NCBI GenBank assembly: GCA_964502095.1
Contig: CAZCUF010000001.1
Location: 372,001-436,000, forward strand
Direction of reading: 5' to 3'
DNA: 64,000 nt
DNA from: JACPVF01 sp964502095
GTDB taxonomy: Bacteria > Chloroflexota > Anaerolineae > Anaerolineales > Villigracilaceae
This document shows positions 45,309 through 53,806 of the stretch, one piece after another (positions within the stretch are counted from its first letter, which is position 1; every line of letters begins with the position of its first letter). A model generated the notes under the pieces. The model was not told the DNA's origin, did not search any database, and saw only the letters and a program-made list of their open reading frames with translations. A program made the translations under genes and the position numbers.

Positions 45309-46247
45309 CTACAAGTTGCTATCTACAGGACTACCCCGCATATGGGCAGTGTGAATGTCTTGATCGGTCTGTGCCAGGTAACGTCGCAGAATTTGCAAGT
45401 CGGAATGTCCCATCAGTTTTTGCAGGGCAAAGATATCCACGCCGTTGCGCAACATCACCAAGGCAAATGCCCGCCGAAAATCGTGCGGAGTGGGAATGGA
45501 TTTCAGTCCGACCTTTTCCGCGCGCCGGCGTAGCAGACAGCGTAACGCGGCATAGGTCATCCTCTCGCCGCGAGTGGAGACCCACAAAGCAGGGTAATTG
45601 TCATGCCGATAGCGAAGATATCCACGAATTGCCCTGATGGTCTTTCTTCCCAGGAACACCATACGTGGTTTTCGCCCTTTCCCCTGACGGATCATCACCG
45701 CTCCGGTTGCCATGTCCACATCTTCCAGGTTGATGTTCAGGAATTCTTTGGCGCGAGCACCGGTATCCAGTAGTCCCAGCATCATCGCCTTGTCGCGGAC
45801 TCCGGAGTAATTGCTTTGGCAGGTTTTCAGAAGTTCGTGGATTTCTTCAATCCGGATCGGTTCGATAGGATCGGTCGGCAGCTTGGGCGCTTTGACTTTA
45901 CGAATCGGATTCTTCCAACCCTCAGGCATGATCTCTTCCTCTTCGATCCAATACAACATGGTGCGCAGTGGGCGGAAGCAAGCATGTACACCGCCGGGAT
46001 TGTGCGTCTCGGAGAGTTCAAGTAGATACCGACGGATAAAATCTGGGGTAATTTGAGAAACTTGCGTCAATGCCTGACGTTCACAATACTTTAGAAAGTA
46101 TTGCAGCTTCTTGGTATACAGTTCAATGGTTTCGGGAGAAAGCCTTTGTGATCTGCGGTCGATCAGAAAAGAATCAACCAGAATGGGCAAATAATCCTGC
46201 TGGGAAAGTGTGATAAGCCCCTGGTCTTGCGTTTTTAAAGCATACAT
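45309..46247 (-). CDS. int: tyrosine recombinase, integrase of the island
   Basis: A 312-residue integrase. Catalytic residues: R165 (DTGARAKEF), K190 (GKGRK), H255 and R258 (PHDFRRAF), H281 (LMGHSDLQ) and Y290 (RRYLAQ). RBS AAGGAG is eight bases before the ATG. It starts 61 bases beyond the tRNA 3' end and is read in the same direction, so it can be transcribed from the tRNA promoter. Its position at the end of the island, beside attR, marks it as the enzyme that inserted the island. Homologous to the recombinase at 39201. Confidence 0.96.
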   Translation of the reverse strand: MYALKTQDQGLITLSQQDYLPILVDSFLIDRRSQRLSPETIELYTKKLQYFLKYCERQALTQVSQITPDFIRRYLLELSETHNPGGVHACFRPLRTMLYWIEEEEIMPEGWKNPIRKVKAPKLPTDPIEPIRIEEIHELLKTCQSNYSGVRDKAMMLGLLDTGARAKEFLNINLEDVDMATGAVMIRQGKGRKPRMVFLGRKTIRAIRGYLRYRHDNYPALWVSTRGERMTYAALRCLLRRRAEKVGLKSIPTPHDFRRAFALVMLRNGVDIFALQKLMGHSDLQILRRYLAQTDQDIHTAHMRGSPVDSNL

Positions 46248-46306
46248 GGTGATCTCCTTTGTCTAGAGACCACCATATATAAGAAGAGTGTCCCACTTAT
46301 TTTTGT

Positions 46307-46351
46307 AGTGGCGAGGGTGGGATTTGGACCCACGACCAAGGGCTTATGAGT
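46307..46351 (-). repeat. attR: 45-bp direct repeat within the intact tRNA
   Basis: Identical to 11144-11188. It covers the tRNA from the anticodon loop to the 3' end plus two bases. Confidence 0.95.
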
Positions 46352-46380
46352 CCCCTGCTCTACCACTGAGCTACCTCGCC
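46309..46380 (-). tRNA. tRNA with CAU anticodon (Met elongator or Ile2)
   Basis: A 72-base cloverleaf on the minus strand. Acceptor GGCGAGG pairs with CCTCGCC, the D-arm is GCTC/GAGC, the anticodon loop is CTCATAA and the T-arm is GTGGG/CCCAC. CCA is not encoded. One anticodon-stem pair is imperfect (A with G). CAU could be read as elongator Met or, after lysidine modification, as Ile2; sequence alone does not settle which. The T-loop reads TCCAAAT rather than the usual TTCAAAT. Confidence 0.93.
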
Positions 46381-46392
46381 GGGGCGCGCCAA

Positions 46393-46421
46393 ATATTACT
46401 ATGGGATAAGGCATTTGTCAA
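46393..46421 (-). promoter_or_regulatory. tRNA promoter
   Basis: On the minus strand: TTGACA (46421-46416), a 17-bp spacer, TAATAT (46398-46393), about 13 bases before the tRNA 5' end. Confidence 0.85.
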
Positions 46422-46513
46422 CGCGAGGTACAAAGGTGGGATTCCGGCGCAAATCCGCCTGCAAAAGGTTATAATTAACCAGGTTTTTGAAGGATGAAAC
46501 CAAAGGAACTTGA

Positions 46514-47422
46514 ATGAAGATTCTGGTAATGAATAATGATCTGACCGAACGGTCCGTGATCCAGCAAGTGCTACAGCGCAACGGTCACGAGGTGATTGCG
46601 GCGGAAAACAGCCAGATTGCGCTGACACGCCTCCTGGAAGAGAAGATTCGTTTCGTGATCGCCGACCGAACCACTACAGATGTGGACGAAAAACATTTTG
46701 TGGAGCACATCCACTCATCGAACTTCCCGGCGCATATTTACGTCCTGTTGATTTCCACCAAAGTCTATGATCAGGACATGGCGCGCGGCGTAGCCGACGA
46801 TTACATCTTTAAACCGGTCTCGCCTGCCGACCTGAAATCGCGCGTGATCGTTGGGGAACGCATCCTCGGCCTCGGCGATAACCTACTGCGCGCCAAAGGA
46901 CAGCTGGAGAGCATGTCCATTGTGGACCCGGTGACCAACTTCATGAATCAGCGCGGTTTTCTCAGCGCGGCCTATAACGAACTGGAGCGCGCCCGCCGCA
47001 ATCAATCGGCTTTGAGCGTGTTTGTGCTTAAAATCAACAATCTTAAAACATTAAGCGCCGCAAAGGATAAAACTATCAACGACGATATCCTGCGCATGAT
47101 CTCTCAGGTTATCCGCGAGAAGTGCCGTCCGTATGACTGCATTGGCCGCTGGAACGAGGATGAATTCTCCGCCGCGTTCGCAGGCGTAATCGGCACCGAT
47201 GCGGAAAAGATCGCGGAACGCGTCATCACCGGAATCCGTTCACTGCACATCACCGCCGCGAACGACGGCCCGCCACTAAACCTCGAGTTGAGCGCGGGCG
47301 TCGCGGCCGCGGCTCGAATTAGCGCCGCAACCGAGGTCGAGCCCATGTTGAAACAGGCGCAACAATCCTTATTGAGGGCGAAAGAAGCCGGTGGAAATCA
47401 AGTCTATCTGGCCTACGTGTGA
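46514..47422 (+). CDS. receiver-GGDEF protein with degenerate active site
   Basis: A 302-residue signalling protein. An N-terminal receiver-like domain (about 1-120, with IADRTT in place of the usual phospho-Asp strand and KPVSP after the conserved Lys) is followed by a GGDEF fold (about 130-300). The signature reads WNEDEF rather than GGDEF, so diguanylate cyclase activity is doubtful. It may sense c-di-GMP or act as a partner. A PilZ protein is present further along (63267), so c-di-GMP signalling exists in this genome region. Confidence 0.82.
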   Translation: MKILVMNNDLTERSVIQQVLQRNGHEVIAAENSQIALTRLLEEKIRFVIADRTTTDVDEKHFVEHIHSSNFPAHIYVLLISTKVYDQDMARGVADDYIFKPVSPADLKSRVIVGERILGLGDNLLRAKGQLESMSIVDPVTNFMNQRGFLSAAYNELERARRNQSALSVFVLKINNLKTLSAAKDKTINDDILRMISQVIREKCRPYDCIGRWNEDEFSAAFAGVIGTDAEKIAERVITGIRSLHITAANDGPPLNLELSAGVAAAARISAATEVEPMLKQAQQSLLRAKEAGGNQVYLAYV

Positions 47423-47455
47423 AGCCCGCCTCCCTCAGATGGATTTTCTCTTCAC

Positions 47456-47770
47456 TTAGAAGATAAATTGTAATAACAGCAACGCAATCATCCCGGCCAG
47501 AATGGTGAGCAGGGTGTTCTTCGTAAAATACGCAACCAACACTGCCACCGCTCCAGCCCACATGCGATAATTTCCCGCGGCCAGATTCAATTGGCCTTCG
47601 TGCATGAATATTTCAGGAAACGTGATCGCCGATAACACTGCGGGCGGAACGTAATGCAACGCACGCCGTATCGTTTCGGGGACCTGAAACCTGCCAAACA
47701 AATAAATGAACGACAGCCTCATCCCATATGTGAGCAATCCGCCAAATAATATAACCAGCCAAATATTCAT
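47456..47770 (-). CDS. azlD: AzlD family branched-chain amino acid export subunit
   Basis: A 104-residue protein with three to four hydrophobic helices, the small subunit of the AzlCD exporter. The pattern GMRLSFIYLFGRFQVPETIRRALHYVPPAVLSAI is typical. It overlaps azlC by four bases (ATGA). Expected to export branched-chain amino acids or analogues with AzlC. Confidence 0.9.
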   Translation of the reverse strand: MNIWLVILFGGLLTYGMRLSFIYLFGRFQVPETIRRALHYVPPAVLSAITFPEIFMHEGQLNLAAGNYRMWAGAVAVLVAYFTKNTLLTILAGMIALLLLQFIF

Positions 47771-48450
47771 TTTCGTCCCTCTAAAATCGTTCCAACCGCA
47801 ATGCCGACCAACGCGGCCAGGATCAAACCAAGTTTATACGGCAGATGATATGCCGCCAACGCGGCCAGCCCCGCGCAAAGCGCGGCTAAGACAGCCGGTT
47901 TGTTTTTAAGGGCCGGCACCACCAAGGCGATGAACGTAAGCGGCAGGGCAAAATCCAGCGGCCAAGTGGAGGGGATGACTGCGCCGAGAAAAATTCCCAG
48001 CGCAGTGCTAACCTGCCAGGTGAACCAAAGCGAGAATCCCGCGCCTAGAAAATACCAGTGCGAGGTGGGCGACAGACCGCCTTCATCATAATGAGTGATC
48101 GCGACCGCGTAGGCTTCATCTGTGAGCAGATAAGCCAGCAGACTCTTCCAACGCGTCGAAAGGGATTCAATGAACGGGGCGATGGAGGCGCTATACAGCA
48201 TGTGCCGAAGATTCACGACCGCGATAGTCAGCACAATGACAAGGCCGGGCGCCGAGTCATGAATCAATTGAGCGGCGACGAATTGCGACGAACCGGCGAA
48301 CACAATCCAGGACATGGATTGCGCGGCGGCCACGGTCAGCCCGGCGCCCAACGCCAAAATACCGTAGATGAGACCGAACGGAAAAACACTAATCAAAAGC
48401 GGGAATTCAGCGCGAACTCCCGCCCAGAACGAGGAACTTTTTGTGGTCAT
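47767..48450 (-). CDS. azlC: AzlC family branched-chain amino acid permease
   Basis: A 227-residue large subunit with the marks FPFGLIYGILALGAGLTVAAAQSMSWIVFAGSSQF and LRHMLYSASIAPF. Eight or so hydrophobic segments, normal length. It lies seven bases after the acyltransferase gene, so the three may be co-transcribed. Confidence 0.93.
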   Translation of the reverse strand: MTTKSSSFWAGVRAEFPLLISVFPFGLIYGILALGAGLTVAAAQSMSWIVFAGSSQFVAAQLIHDSAPGLVIVLTIAVVNLRHMLYSASIAPFIESLSTRWKSLLAYLLTDEAYAVAITHYDEGGLSPTSHWYFLGAGFSLWFTWQVSTALGIFLGAVIPSTWPLDFALPLTFIALVVPALKNKPAVLAALCAGLAALAAYHLPYKLGLILAALVGIAVGTILEGRK

Positions 48451-48456
48451 AAACTC

Positions 48457-49173
48457 CTAATGGGGTAACGGGATTCCTTGATATCCTTCCATGGTCATGC
48501 TGATGTACATTTCGTGGATCAAAGCTTCCAACACGTTCCTGATGCGCGCGCGTTCCTGATGCGGAGAATTGGCGGGATTGAAAACGATGGGCTTGCCCGC
48601 TTTTACGCGCAAAGAATCGACATGAACAACCAGCGGGTAAAACCGCAAACATTGATGAGTGCGCTGATAAAAGAATTCGCCCAGATGCGCAAACCCTTTT
48701 TGAAACGGCGACATCTGGTAATGCTGATCCAGGGCTTGATTCGGATCTTCTGGGAAGATCAACAGGTTCTTGCCTTCGGCCAACAGGTCGGAACTGATAC
48801 GGTACGTGTCGAGCAGAGCCCCGCCCTGCCAAACGCCGATACAACCCACCGCGCGTAAAAGCGGGACGGTGATTTTAGAAAGTCCAGCGGAAAGCCATGT
48901 ACTGAATGGGGGCCGCAGGTGCAGTTGTTTTTCCACAAAATCCATGTTCAAGTATGCCGAGGCTTTAGGGGGATCGATCATATCGCCGATGATCCAGGGA
49001 TAGACGCGAACCGGCAGGGAAGCCACGACCGCGATCGGCCCCATCGCGCCGACATGATTCGCAACGAAGACCGCCGGGCCGCGCTCGGGTAAATTCTCGC
49101 GGCCGACTAGTTCCCCTCCCCATAGAAACGAATTCAGGGTCTCAGCCAGGCTTCGGTAGATTCGATCATCCAT
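48457..49173 (-). CDS. PlsC-like 1-acyl-glycerol-3-phosphate acyltransferase family protein
   Basis: A 238-residue acyltransferase-like protein. The NHVGAMGPI motif corresponds to NHxxxxD of PlsC but has Gly where the catalytic Asp is expected. A later block (LLIFPEDPNQ) corresponds to the FPEGTRS motif, also altered. It could be an active divergent member or one with other acceptor use. No signal peptide; membrane association is likely at the surface. Confidence 0.75.
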   Translation of the reverse strand: MDDRIYRSLAETLNSFLWGGELVGRENLPERGPAVFVANHVGAMGPIAVVASLPVRVYPWIIGDMIDPPKASAYLNMDFVEKQLHLRPPFSTWLSAGLSKITVPLLRAVGCIGVWQGGALLDTYRISSDLLAEGKNLLIFPEDPNQALDQHYQMSPFQKGFAHLGEFFYQRTHQCLRFYPLVVHVDSLRVKAGKPIVFNPANSPHQERARIRNVLEALIHEMYISMTMEGYQGIPLPH

Positions 49174-49361
49174 GTTGCCTCGTATTCGGGTCAGCGCAAC
49201 TTACGATGACGGCATACCTGATTTTATCAATAAATCGAAGCATAGACGAAGATTTGGAACTCTCAAGAAGGTGATATGGGCGATCCATAAAGCTTTTTCA
49301 CCTGCGAAAATGAGATATGGCTGAGAAGATTCCACAGAGCGCGCAAAATCTCCCTCTTTGC

Positions 49362-49389
49362 TTGACAATTACTTTCATTTGCATATAAT
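49362..49389 (+). promoter_or_regulatory. consensus promoter of marR-MFS operon
   Basis: TTGACA (49362-49367), a 16-bp spacer, TATAAT (49384-49389). Several ATTA/AATT words surround the -10 box and may be part of a MarR operator. Confidence 0.85.
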
Positions 49390-49420
49390 TAGATTTTGAA
49401 ACAATTAGAAGGTGAAATAG

Positions 49421-49867
49421 ATGTCGAAACAAATAGACGGAGCGGCCCATCAGGTGATGGATACGGTTCCCCTGATCATGCGGACGATCCGGTCCGAATT
49501 CCGCACCAAACGTTCGGCGGAATTATCCGTGCCGCAATTTCGCGCGCTGGCATACATCAAGAATAACGACGGCGCGTCGCTATCCCATCTGGCGGGGTAT
49601 ATTGGGTTGACCCTGCCCTCCATGTCGAAATTGATTGACGGCCTCGTCAACCGCGGCCTCGTCAGCCGCGACGCGCACCGCGAAGACCGCCGCAAAGTCT
49701 GTCTGCATCTTACAGCATTGGGAAAAAGTGAGTTGGAGTCAGCATACGCGCACACGCAGACTTTCATGGCTGAGAAGTTATCCCGCCTTGCAAAAGACGA
49801 GCTGACTGCCATTGTCAGCTCGATGCAAATATTGCGCGAACTGTTTGCTTCTCATCCCTCGGAATAA
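49421..49867 (+). CDS. MarR family transcriptional regulator
   Basis: A 148-residue winged-helix repressor. The HTH is at about 50-75 (ASLSHLAGYIGLTLPSMSKLIDGLVNRGLV), followed by the wing SRDAHREDRRKVCLHLT with the DxR element. RBS AGAAGG upstream. It precedes a DHA2-type pump by 98 bases in the same direction, a common pairing in which the regulator represses both and is released by the pump's substrate. Confidence 0.93.
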   Translation: MSKQIDGAAHQVMDTVPLIMRTIRSEFRTKRSAELSVPQFRALAYIKNNDGASLSHLAGYIGLTLPSMSKLIDGLVNRGLVSRDAHREDRRKVCLHLTALGKSELESAYAHTQTFMAEKLSRLAKDELTAIVSSMQILRELFASHPSE

Positions 49868-49965
49868 CCCAACCATATCCTGCCATTTCAGTTACGGCCT
49901 CGCCCGCTTTTCAGCGAGATGCCGTCGTTAGAGAATCGAATCGTCAAAAGGAGCAATTTTTCTAC

Positions 49966-51459
49966 ATGGAATCTTCAGCTGAGCAATACAAATTATTCGG
50001 CCGGAACGTCGCTTACAAGTGGATCGTTCTGAGCGTGACCACCATCGGTGCGCTAATGGCCGCCATCGACAGCACTATCGTGATCCTCGGCCTGCCCGAT
50101 ATGATGGTCAAGTTACATGCCGATCTGGTGGAAATGATCTGGGTCATCATGGCTTATATTCTGGTCAGTACGGTCTTCCTTCTGACCTTCGGGCGGGTGG
50201 CCGATATCTTGGGCCGCGTGCGCATGTACAACCTCGGTTTTGTGGTCTTTACCATCGGTTCGGCTTTGTGCGGATTTTCCACGACCGCCACACAGCTTAT
50301 TTTCTTCCGCCTGATTCAAGGCAGTGGCGCGGCCATGATGGTAGTCAACAGCGTAGCGATCATCACCGAAGTCTTCCCTCCGAATGAACGCGGCAAAGCG
50401 CTGGGTATCAATGCCATTACTTTCTCATTCGGCGGTGTGGCCGGCCCGATCCTCGGCGGTCTGATTCTCACCTTCGCAGACTGGCGCTGGATTTTCTTCA
50501 TCAATGTACCGGTCGGAATCTTCGGCGCCATCTGGGGTTACCGCGCCCTCAAGGAAATGTCGATTCGCAATGGGGGTGAAAAATTCGACATAATCGGAGC
50601 GATCAGTTTCAGCGTCGGTTTGACCGCACTATTGATCGCCCTGACTTTGGGGATTCAATTCAGCTTCACTTCTACGCCGATCATTTTACTCTTCTGCCTG
50701 TTTCTGGTTGGGGTGGGCATTTTCCTCTGGTGGGAACGCCGCGCGGAAAGCCCCGTGCTCGACTTTTCCCTGTTCACGAATCGCATTTATAACTTTTCGG
50801 TCTTATCGGCCATGTTGCAATCGCTGGCGCTCTTTGCAGTTAACTTCCTGATCGTGTTCTATCTGCAAGGCGTGCTCGGATATGACCCGCTGAAGGCCGC
50901 GCTGTTATTAATTCCATTGCCAGTGATGACTTCCGTTATCGCGCCGCTGGGCGGCGTCATCGCAGACCGAATCGGAGCGCGCATCCCGGCCACCATTGGC
51001 CTGATCATTCAAGGCGCCGCTCTGGTTTGGTTCATGCAGTTGACGCCTACAACGCCTTATTGGCAGATCGCGGTTGGGCTGGGATTAATGGGATTCGGCG
51101 GCGGATTGTTCTACCCGCCGAATACCAGCGCCGCCATGAACGCCTCGCCCGAAAACCGGCTTGGGATTGCTTCCGGTACGTTAGCCACTCTCCGCCAGGC
51201 CGGCATGGTGACCAGCTTCGCGTTATCCCTGGCGGTTGCCGCCAGCAGTCTGCCGCGCGATGTGATGATGGACCTGTTCGTGGGCAATAATGTGACGCTG
51301 GGCTCGGCTCCCATGCAGGCCTTTGTGACTGGTATGCACAGCGCGTTCCTCGTCTCGACGGTTCTCGTGTTGATCGCCGCCGCCATTTCCTTCGTGCGCG
51401 GCAAGGAAGATCGCCGCGCCCTTTCCGGCAACCCGGCCTCGCATATCGTTGAAATGTAA
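49966..51459 (+). CDS. DHA2 family MFS multidrug transporter (EmrB/QacA-like)
   Basis: A 497-residue efflux carrier with 14 predicted helices. Typical motifs are MAAIDSTIVILGLP in helix 1, WVIMAYILV, GRVADILGRVR (motif A) and the motif-C region GVAGPILGGLILTFADWRWIFFINVP. Extrudes drugs or toxic metabolites using the proton gradient. Regulated in all likelihood by the preceding MarR. A strong terminator follows. Confidence 0.94.
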   Translation: MESSAEQYKLFGRNVAYKWIVLSVTTIGALMAAIDSTIVILGLPDMMVKLHADLVEMIWVIMAYILVSTVFLLTFGRVADILGRVRMYNLGFVVFTIGSALCGFSTTATQLIFFRLIQGSGAAMMVVNSVAIITEVFPPNERGKALGINAITFSFGGVAGPILGGLILTFADWRWIFFINVPVGIFGAIWGYRALKEMSIRNGGEKFDIIGAISFSVGLTALLIALTLGIQFSFTSTPIILLFCLFLVGVGIFLWWERRAESPVLDFSLFTNRIYNFSVLSAMLQSLALFAVNFLIVFYLQGVLGYDPLKAALLLIPLPVMTSVIAPLGGVIADRIGARIPATIGLIIQGAALVWFMQLTPTTPYWQIAVGLGLMGFGGGLFYPPNTSAAMNASPENRLGIASGTLATLRQAGMVTSFALSLAVAASSLPRDVMMDLFVGNNVTLGSAPMQAFVTGMHSAFLVSTVLVLIAAAISFVRGKEDRRALSGNPASHIVEM

Positions 51460-51488
51460 CCTCCGGAAAATCAAATAGAACGGTCACG

Positions 51489-51520
51489 CCGCCTCGTGAA
51501 ATCACGAGGCGGTTTCATTT
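51489..51520 (+). terminator. Rho-independent terminator
   Basis: CCGCCTCGTGA-AA-TCACGAGGCGG followed by TTTCATTT. Confidence 0.9.
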
Positions 51521-51567
51521 CCTCGCGAGCTGGGGACGCGGTAAAAAACCACCCGGGCAACTTAATG

Positions 51568-51612
51568 TACCCGTTTGGGTAATAGACGCCCATTTTATCC
51601 GCCCCCTATAAT
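51568..51612 (+). promoter_or_regulatory. glnA promoter with upstream palindrome
   Basis: TAGACG (51583-51588), 18 bp, TATAAT (51607-51612). The palindrome TACCC-GTTT-GGGTA (51568-51581) abuts the -35 and may bind a nitrogen regulator. Confidence 0.5.
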
Positions 51613-51661
51613 TCGACCGTTAAACCAACCAACAATGGATTTTTCCGGAGGAAAATCTCGA

Positions 51662-53077
51662 ATGGCAAAAACCGCAAACGATGTGCTGGCCCTGGCCAAG
51701 AAAACACAGATGGTGGATTTCCGCTTCATAGACCTGCCGGGCACATGGCAACATTTCAGCATTCCAACCGCTGTTTTAGACGAATCGATCTTCGACGAGG
51801 GCGTCGGTTTCGACGGATCTTCGATCCGCGGCTTCAAACCCATCAACGAGTCGGACATGCTTCTTTTCCCGGACCCGAACTCGGCTTTCATAGATCCCAT
51901 CCTCGAAGTTCCTACGCTGGTGCTGATCTGCGATGTGTACGATCCAATCACCCTCCAGCCTTACGAGCGCGACCCGCGCTATGTAGCTCGCAAAGCGGAA
52001 GAATATCTGAAGAAGAGCAAACTTGCGGATGTCAGCTATTGGGGCCCGGAAGCGGAGTTCTTCATCTTCAGCGATGTCCGCTACGGCAACAGCATGAATT
52101 CCAGCTTCTATTATCTGGATAGCCCTGAGGGCTGGTGGAAATCCGGCGAGGACCTCAAGCCGAATTTCGGCGGTCAAATTTCCGCCAAGCGCGGCTACTT
52201 CCCCACTCCGCCCGTAGATACGCTCCAGGATATTCGCAGTAAGATCGTTCTGGCGTTGATGGAAACCGGCATAGACGTGGAAGTGCATCATCATGAAGTG
52301 GCTACGGCCGGTCAATGCGAGATTGACATGCGCTTTGACACGTTAATGGCCATGGCCGATAAAGTGGTCAAATACAAATATATTGTCAAGAATGTGGCGC
52401 GCGCCAACAACCTGACAGCCACATTCATGCCCAAGCCGCTTTTCGGCGATAACGGTTCGGGCATGCACGTTCATCAAAGCCTGTGGAGCGCGGATAAAAA
52501 CCTGTTCTACGATGAGGCGGGTTATGCAGGACTATCCGAGACGGCCAAGTATTACATCGGCGGCTTGTTGAAACACGCGCCGGCCCTGCTTGCGCTGGCG
52601 GCGCCGACCAGCAATTCGTATCGCCGTTTAGTGCCGGGGTTTGAAGCGCCGGTCAACCTGGCCTATTCACAGCGCAATCGTTCCGCTATTTGCCGCATTC
52701 CAATGTATTCCAAAAGCGTCAAAGCCAAACGCATCGAATTCCGCGCGCCCGATCCCTCCTGCAACCCGTATTTATGTTTACCGGCTTTACTCATGGCGGG
52801 TTTGGACGGTATTCAAAACAAGATCGACCCCGGCGAAGCGATGGACGTGGATCTGTACGAACTTTCGGCCGCGGAACGCAGACAGGTTAAACAAGTGCCC
52901 GGCTCGTTAAGCGAAGTTCTTGACGCGCTGGAAGCCGATCACGAGTTCCTGCTGAAAGGCGGAGTCTTCACCGGGGATTTGATCGGAACCTACATCGCAT
53001 ATAAACGCGAACATGAAGTGGACCCGATCCGCATGCGCCCGCATCCGTATGAGTTCATCCTGTATTTCGATGCCTGA
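51662..53077 (+). CDS. glnA: glutamine synthetase, type I
   Basis: A 471-residue GlnA, the usual length. It joins ammonia to glutamate using ATP. Motifs: GFDGSSIRGF (N-terminal beta-Grasp), GPEAEFFIF metal site, EVHHHEVATAGQCEID, NGSGMHVHQSLW, and RSAICRIPMYS near the C-terminus. The start at 51662 has GGAGGAAAA upstream; the frame extends to 51575 without an RBS. The Tyr/Asp-containing adenylylation loop region is present but its use is uncertain. Confidence 0.97.
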   Translation: MAKTANDVLALAKKTQMVDFRFIDLPGTWQHFSIPTAVLDESIFDEGVGFDGSSIRGFKPINESDMLLFPDPNSAFIDPILEVPTLVLICDVYDPITLQPYERDPRYVARKAEEYLKKSKLADVSYWGPEAEFFIFSDVRYGNSMNSSFYYLDSPEGWWKSGEDLKPNFGGQISAKRGYFPTPPVDTLQDIRSKIVLALMETGIDVEVHHHEVATAGQCEIDMRFDTLMAMADKVVKYKYIVKNVARANNLTATFMPKPLFGDNGSGMHVHQSLWSADKNLFYDEAGYAGLSETAKYYIGGLLKHAPALLALAAPTSNSYRRLVPGFEAPVNLAYSQRNRSAICRIPMYSKSVKAKRIEFRAPDPSCNPYLCLPALLMAGLDGIQNKIDPGEAMDVDLYELSAAERRQVKQVPGSLSEVLDALEADHEFLLKGGVFTGDLIGTYIAYKREHEVDPIRMRPHPYEFILYFDA

Positions 53078-53110
53078 GAGTTTCAAAGATACGCGAGTGA
53101 GGAGTTGAAA

Positions 53111-53140
53111 GAGCCGAAGATAAGATAGGCCCGGCTCCTT
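53111..53140 (+). terminator. possible weak terminator after glnA
   Basis: GAGCCG (53111) and CGGCTC (53132) with a 15-base loop, then CTTT. The stem is short. Confidence 0.35.
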
Positions 53141-53151
53141 TCATAAATTCA

Positions 53152-53772
53152 ATGCCGCTTTTTATTTCTTCTTTCATTCTCGCCATTGCCTTCTGCGCGC
53201 CGCCTGGTGTAGTAACGGCTGAAACCGTTCGGCGCGGATTTGCGCGCGGCTTCTGGCCTGCACTGTTCGTTCAGGTTGGGTCGCTGATCGGGGATACCAC
53301 CTGGGCAACTCTGGCCCTGCTCGGCGCGGCGGCATTTGTCCAAAATTGGGTCATGCGCCTGATTCTTTCGCTGGCCGGAATTGGATTCCTGCTTCACCTC
53401 GCGCTCAAATCCATTGCAGACGCGCGCAAAGCCCAAGTTCTGGGGCCAGCTTCGAGTTCGAAACGAGGCGACCTGGCCACCGGCATGTTGCTTTCTTTGG
53501 GCAATCCGTTTGCAATCGCATTTTGGGTGAGCGTCAGTACCTCCATTTTTGCCGTTGTGGGCGGCGTTCCCCAGCCGTCGCATTATCTGATTTTCTTTTC
53601 GGCATTTTTTCTAGGTTTGATTCTTTGGTGCTTCTTGCTGGCCGGGCTGATCGCCTGGGGGCGTCGATTCGTCACCCCCGCGTTTTTTCGCTGGGTGAAT
53701 TTGGCCTGCGGACTCACACTGGGCGCGTTCGCCATTCAACTCAGCTGGCGGCTCTGGCTGATCATACGCTGA
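53152..53772 (+). CDS. LysE family translocator
   Basis: A 206-residue amino acid exporter with six hydrophobic helices. The family motif APPGVVTAETVRRGFARGFWPAL is near the N-terminus, and LSLGNPFAIAFWVSV sits in the middle. Exports basic amino acids or related solutes. It stands alone between glnA and a kinase gene. No strong RBS is seen before ATG 53152. Confidence 0.9.
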   Translation: MPLFISSFILAIAFCAPPGVVTAETVRRGFARGFWPALFVQVGSLIGDTTWATLALLGAAAFVQNWVMRLILSLAGIGFLLHLALKSIADARKAQVLGPASSSKRGDLATGMLLSLGNPFAIAFWVSVSTSIFAVVGGVPQPSHYLIFFSAFFLGLILWCFLLAGLIAWGRRFVTPAFFRWVNLACGLTLGAFAIQLSWRLWLIIR

Positions 53773-53806
53773 CCCAAACCCGCATGGGTTACAATCCAGT
53801 GAACCC

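Larger units (their letters stand above)
11144..46351. mobile_element. tRNA-integrated genomic island (about 35.2 kb)
   Basis: The island is bounded by an exact 45-bp repeat that equals the 3' part of a tRNA(CAU) gene. The right copy is inside an intact tRNA gene and the left is a fragment. A tyrosine recombinase (45309-46247) lies next to the intact tRNA, the classic arrangement of integrative islands. The cargo is an unrecognised NTPase/radical-SAM system, a complete type I-E CRISPR-Cas locus, an AbiE toxin-antitoxin pair and a second recombinase with a replication-type protein. I see no conjugation genes, so transfer would need help from elsewhere. Confidence 0.93.
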
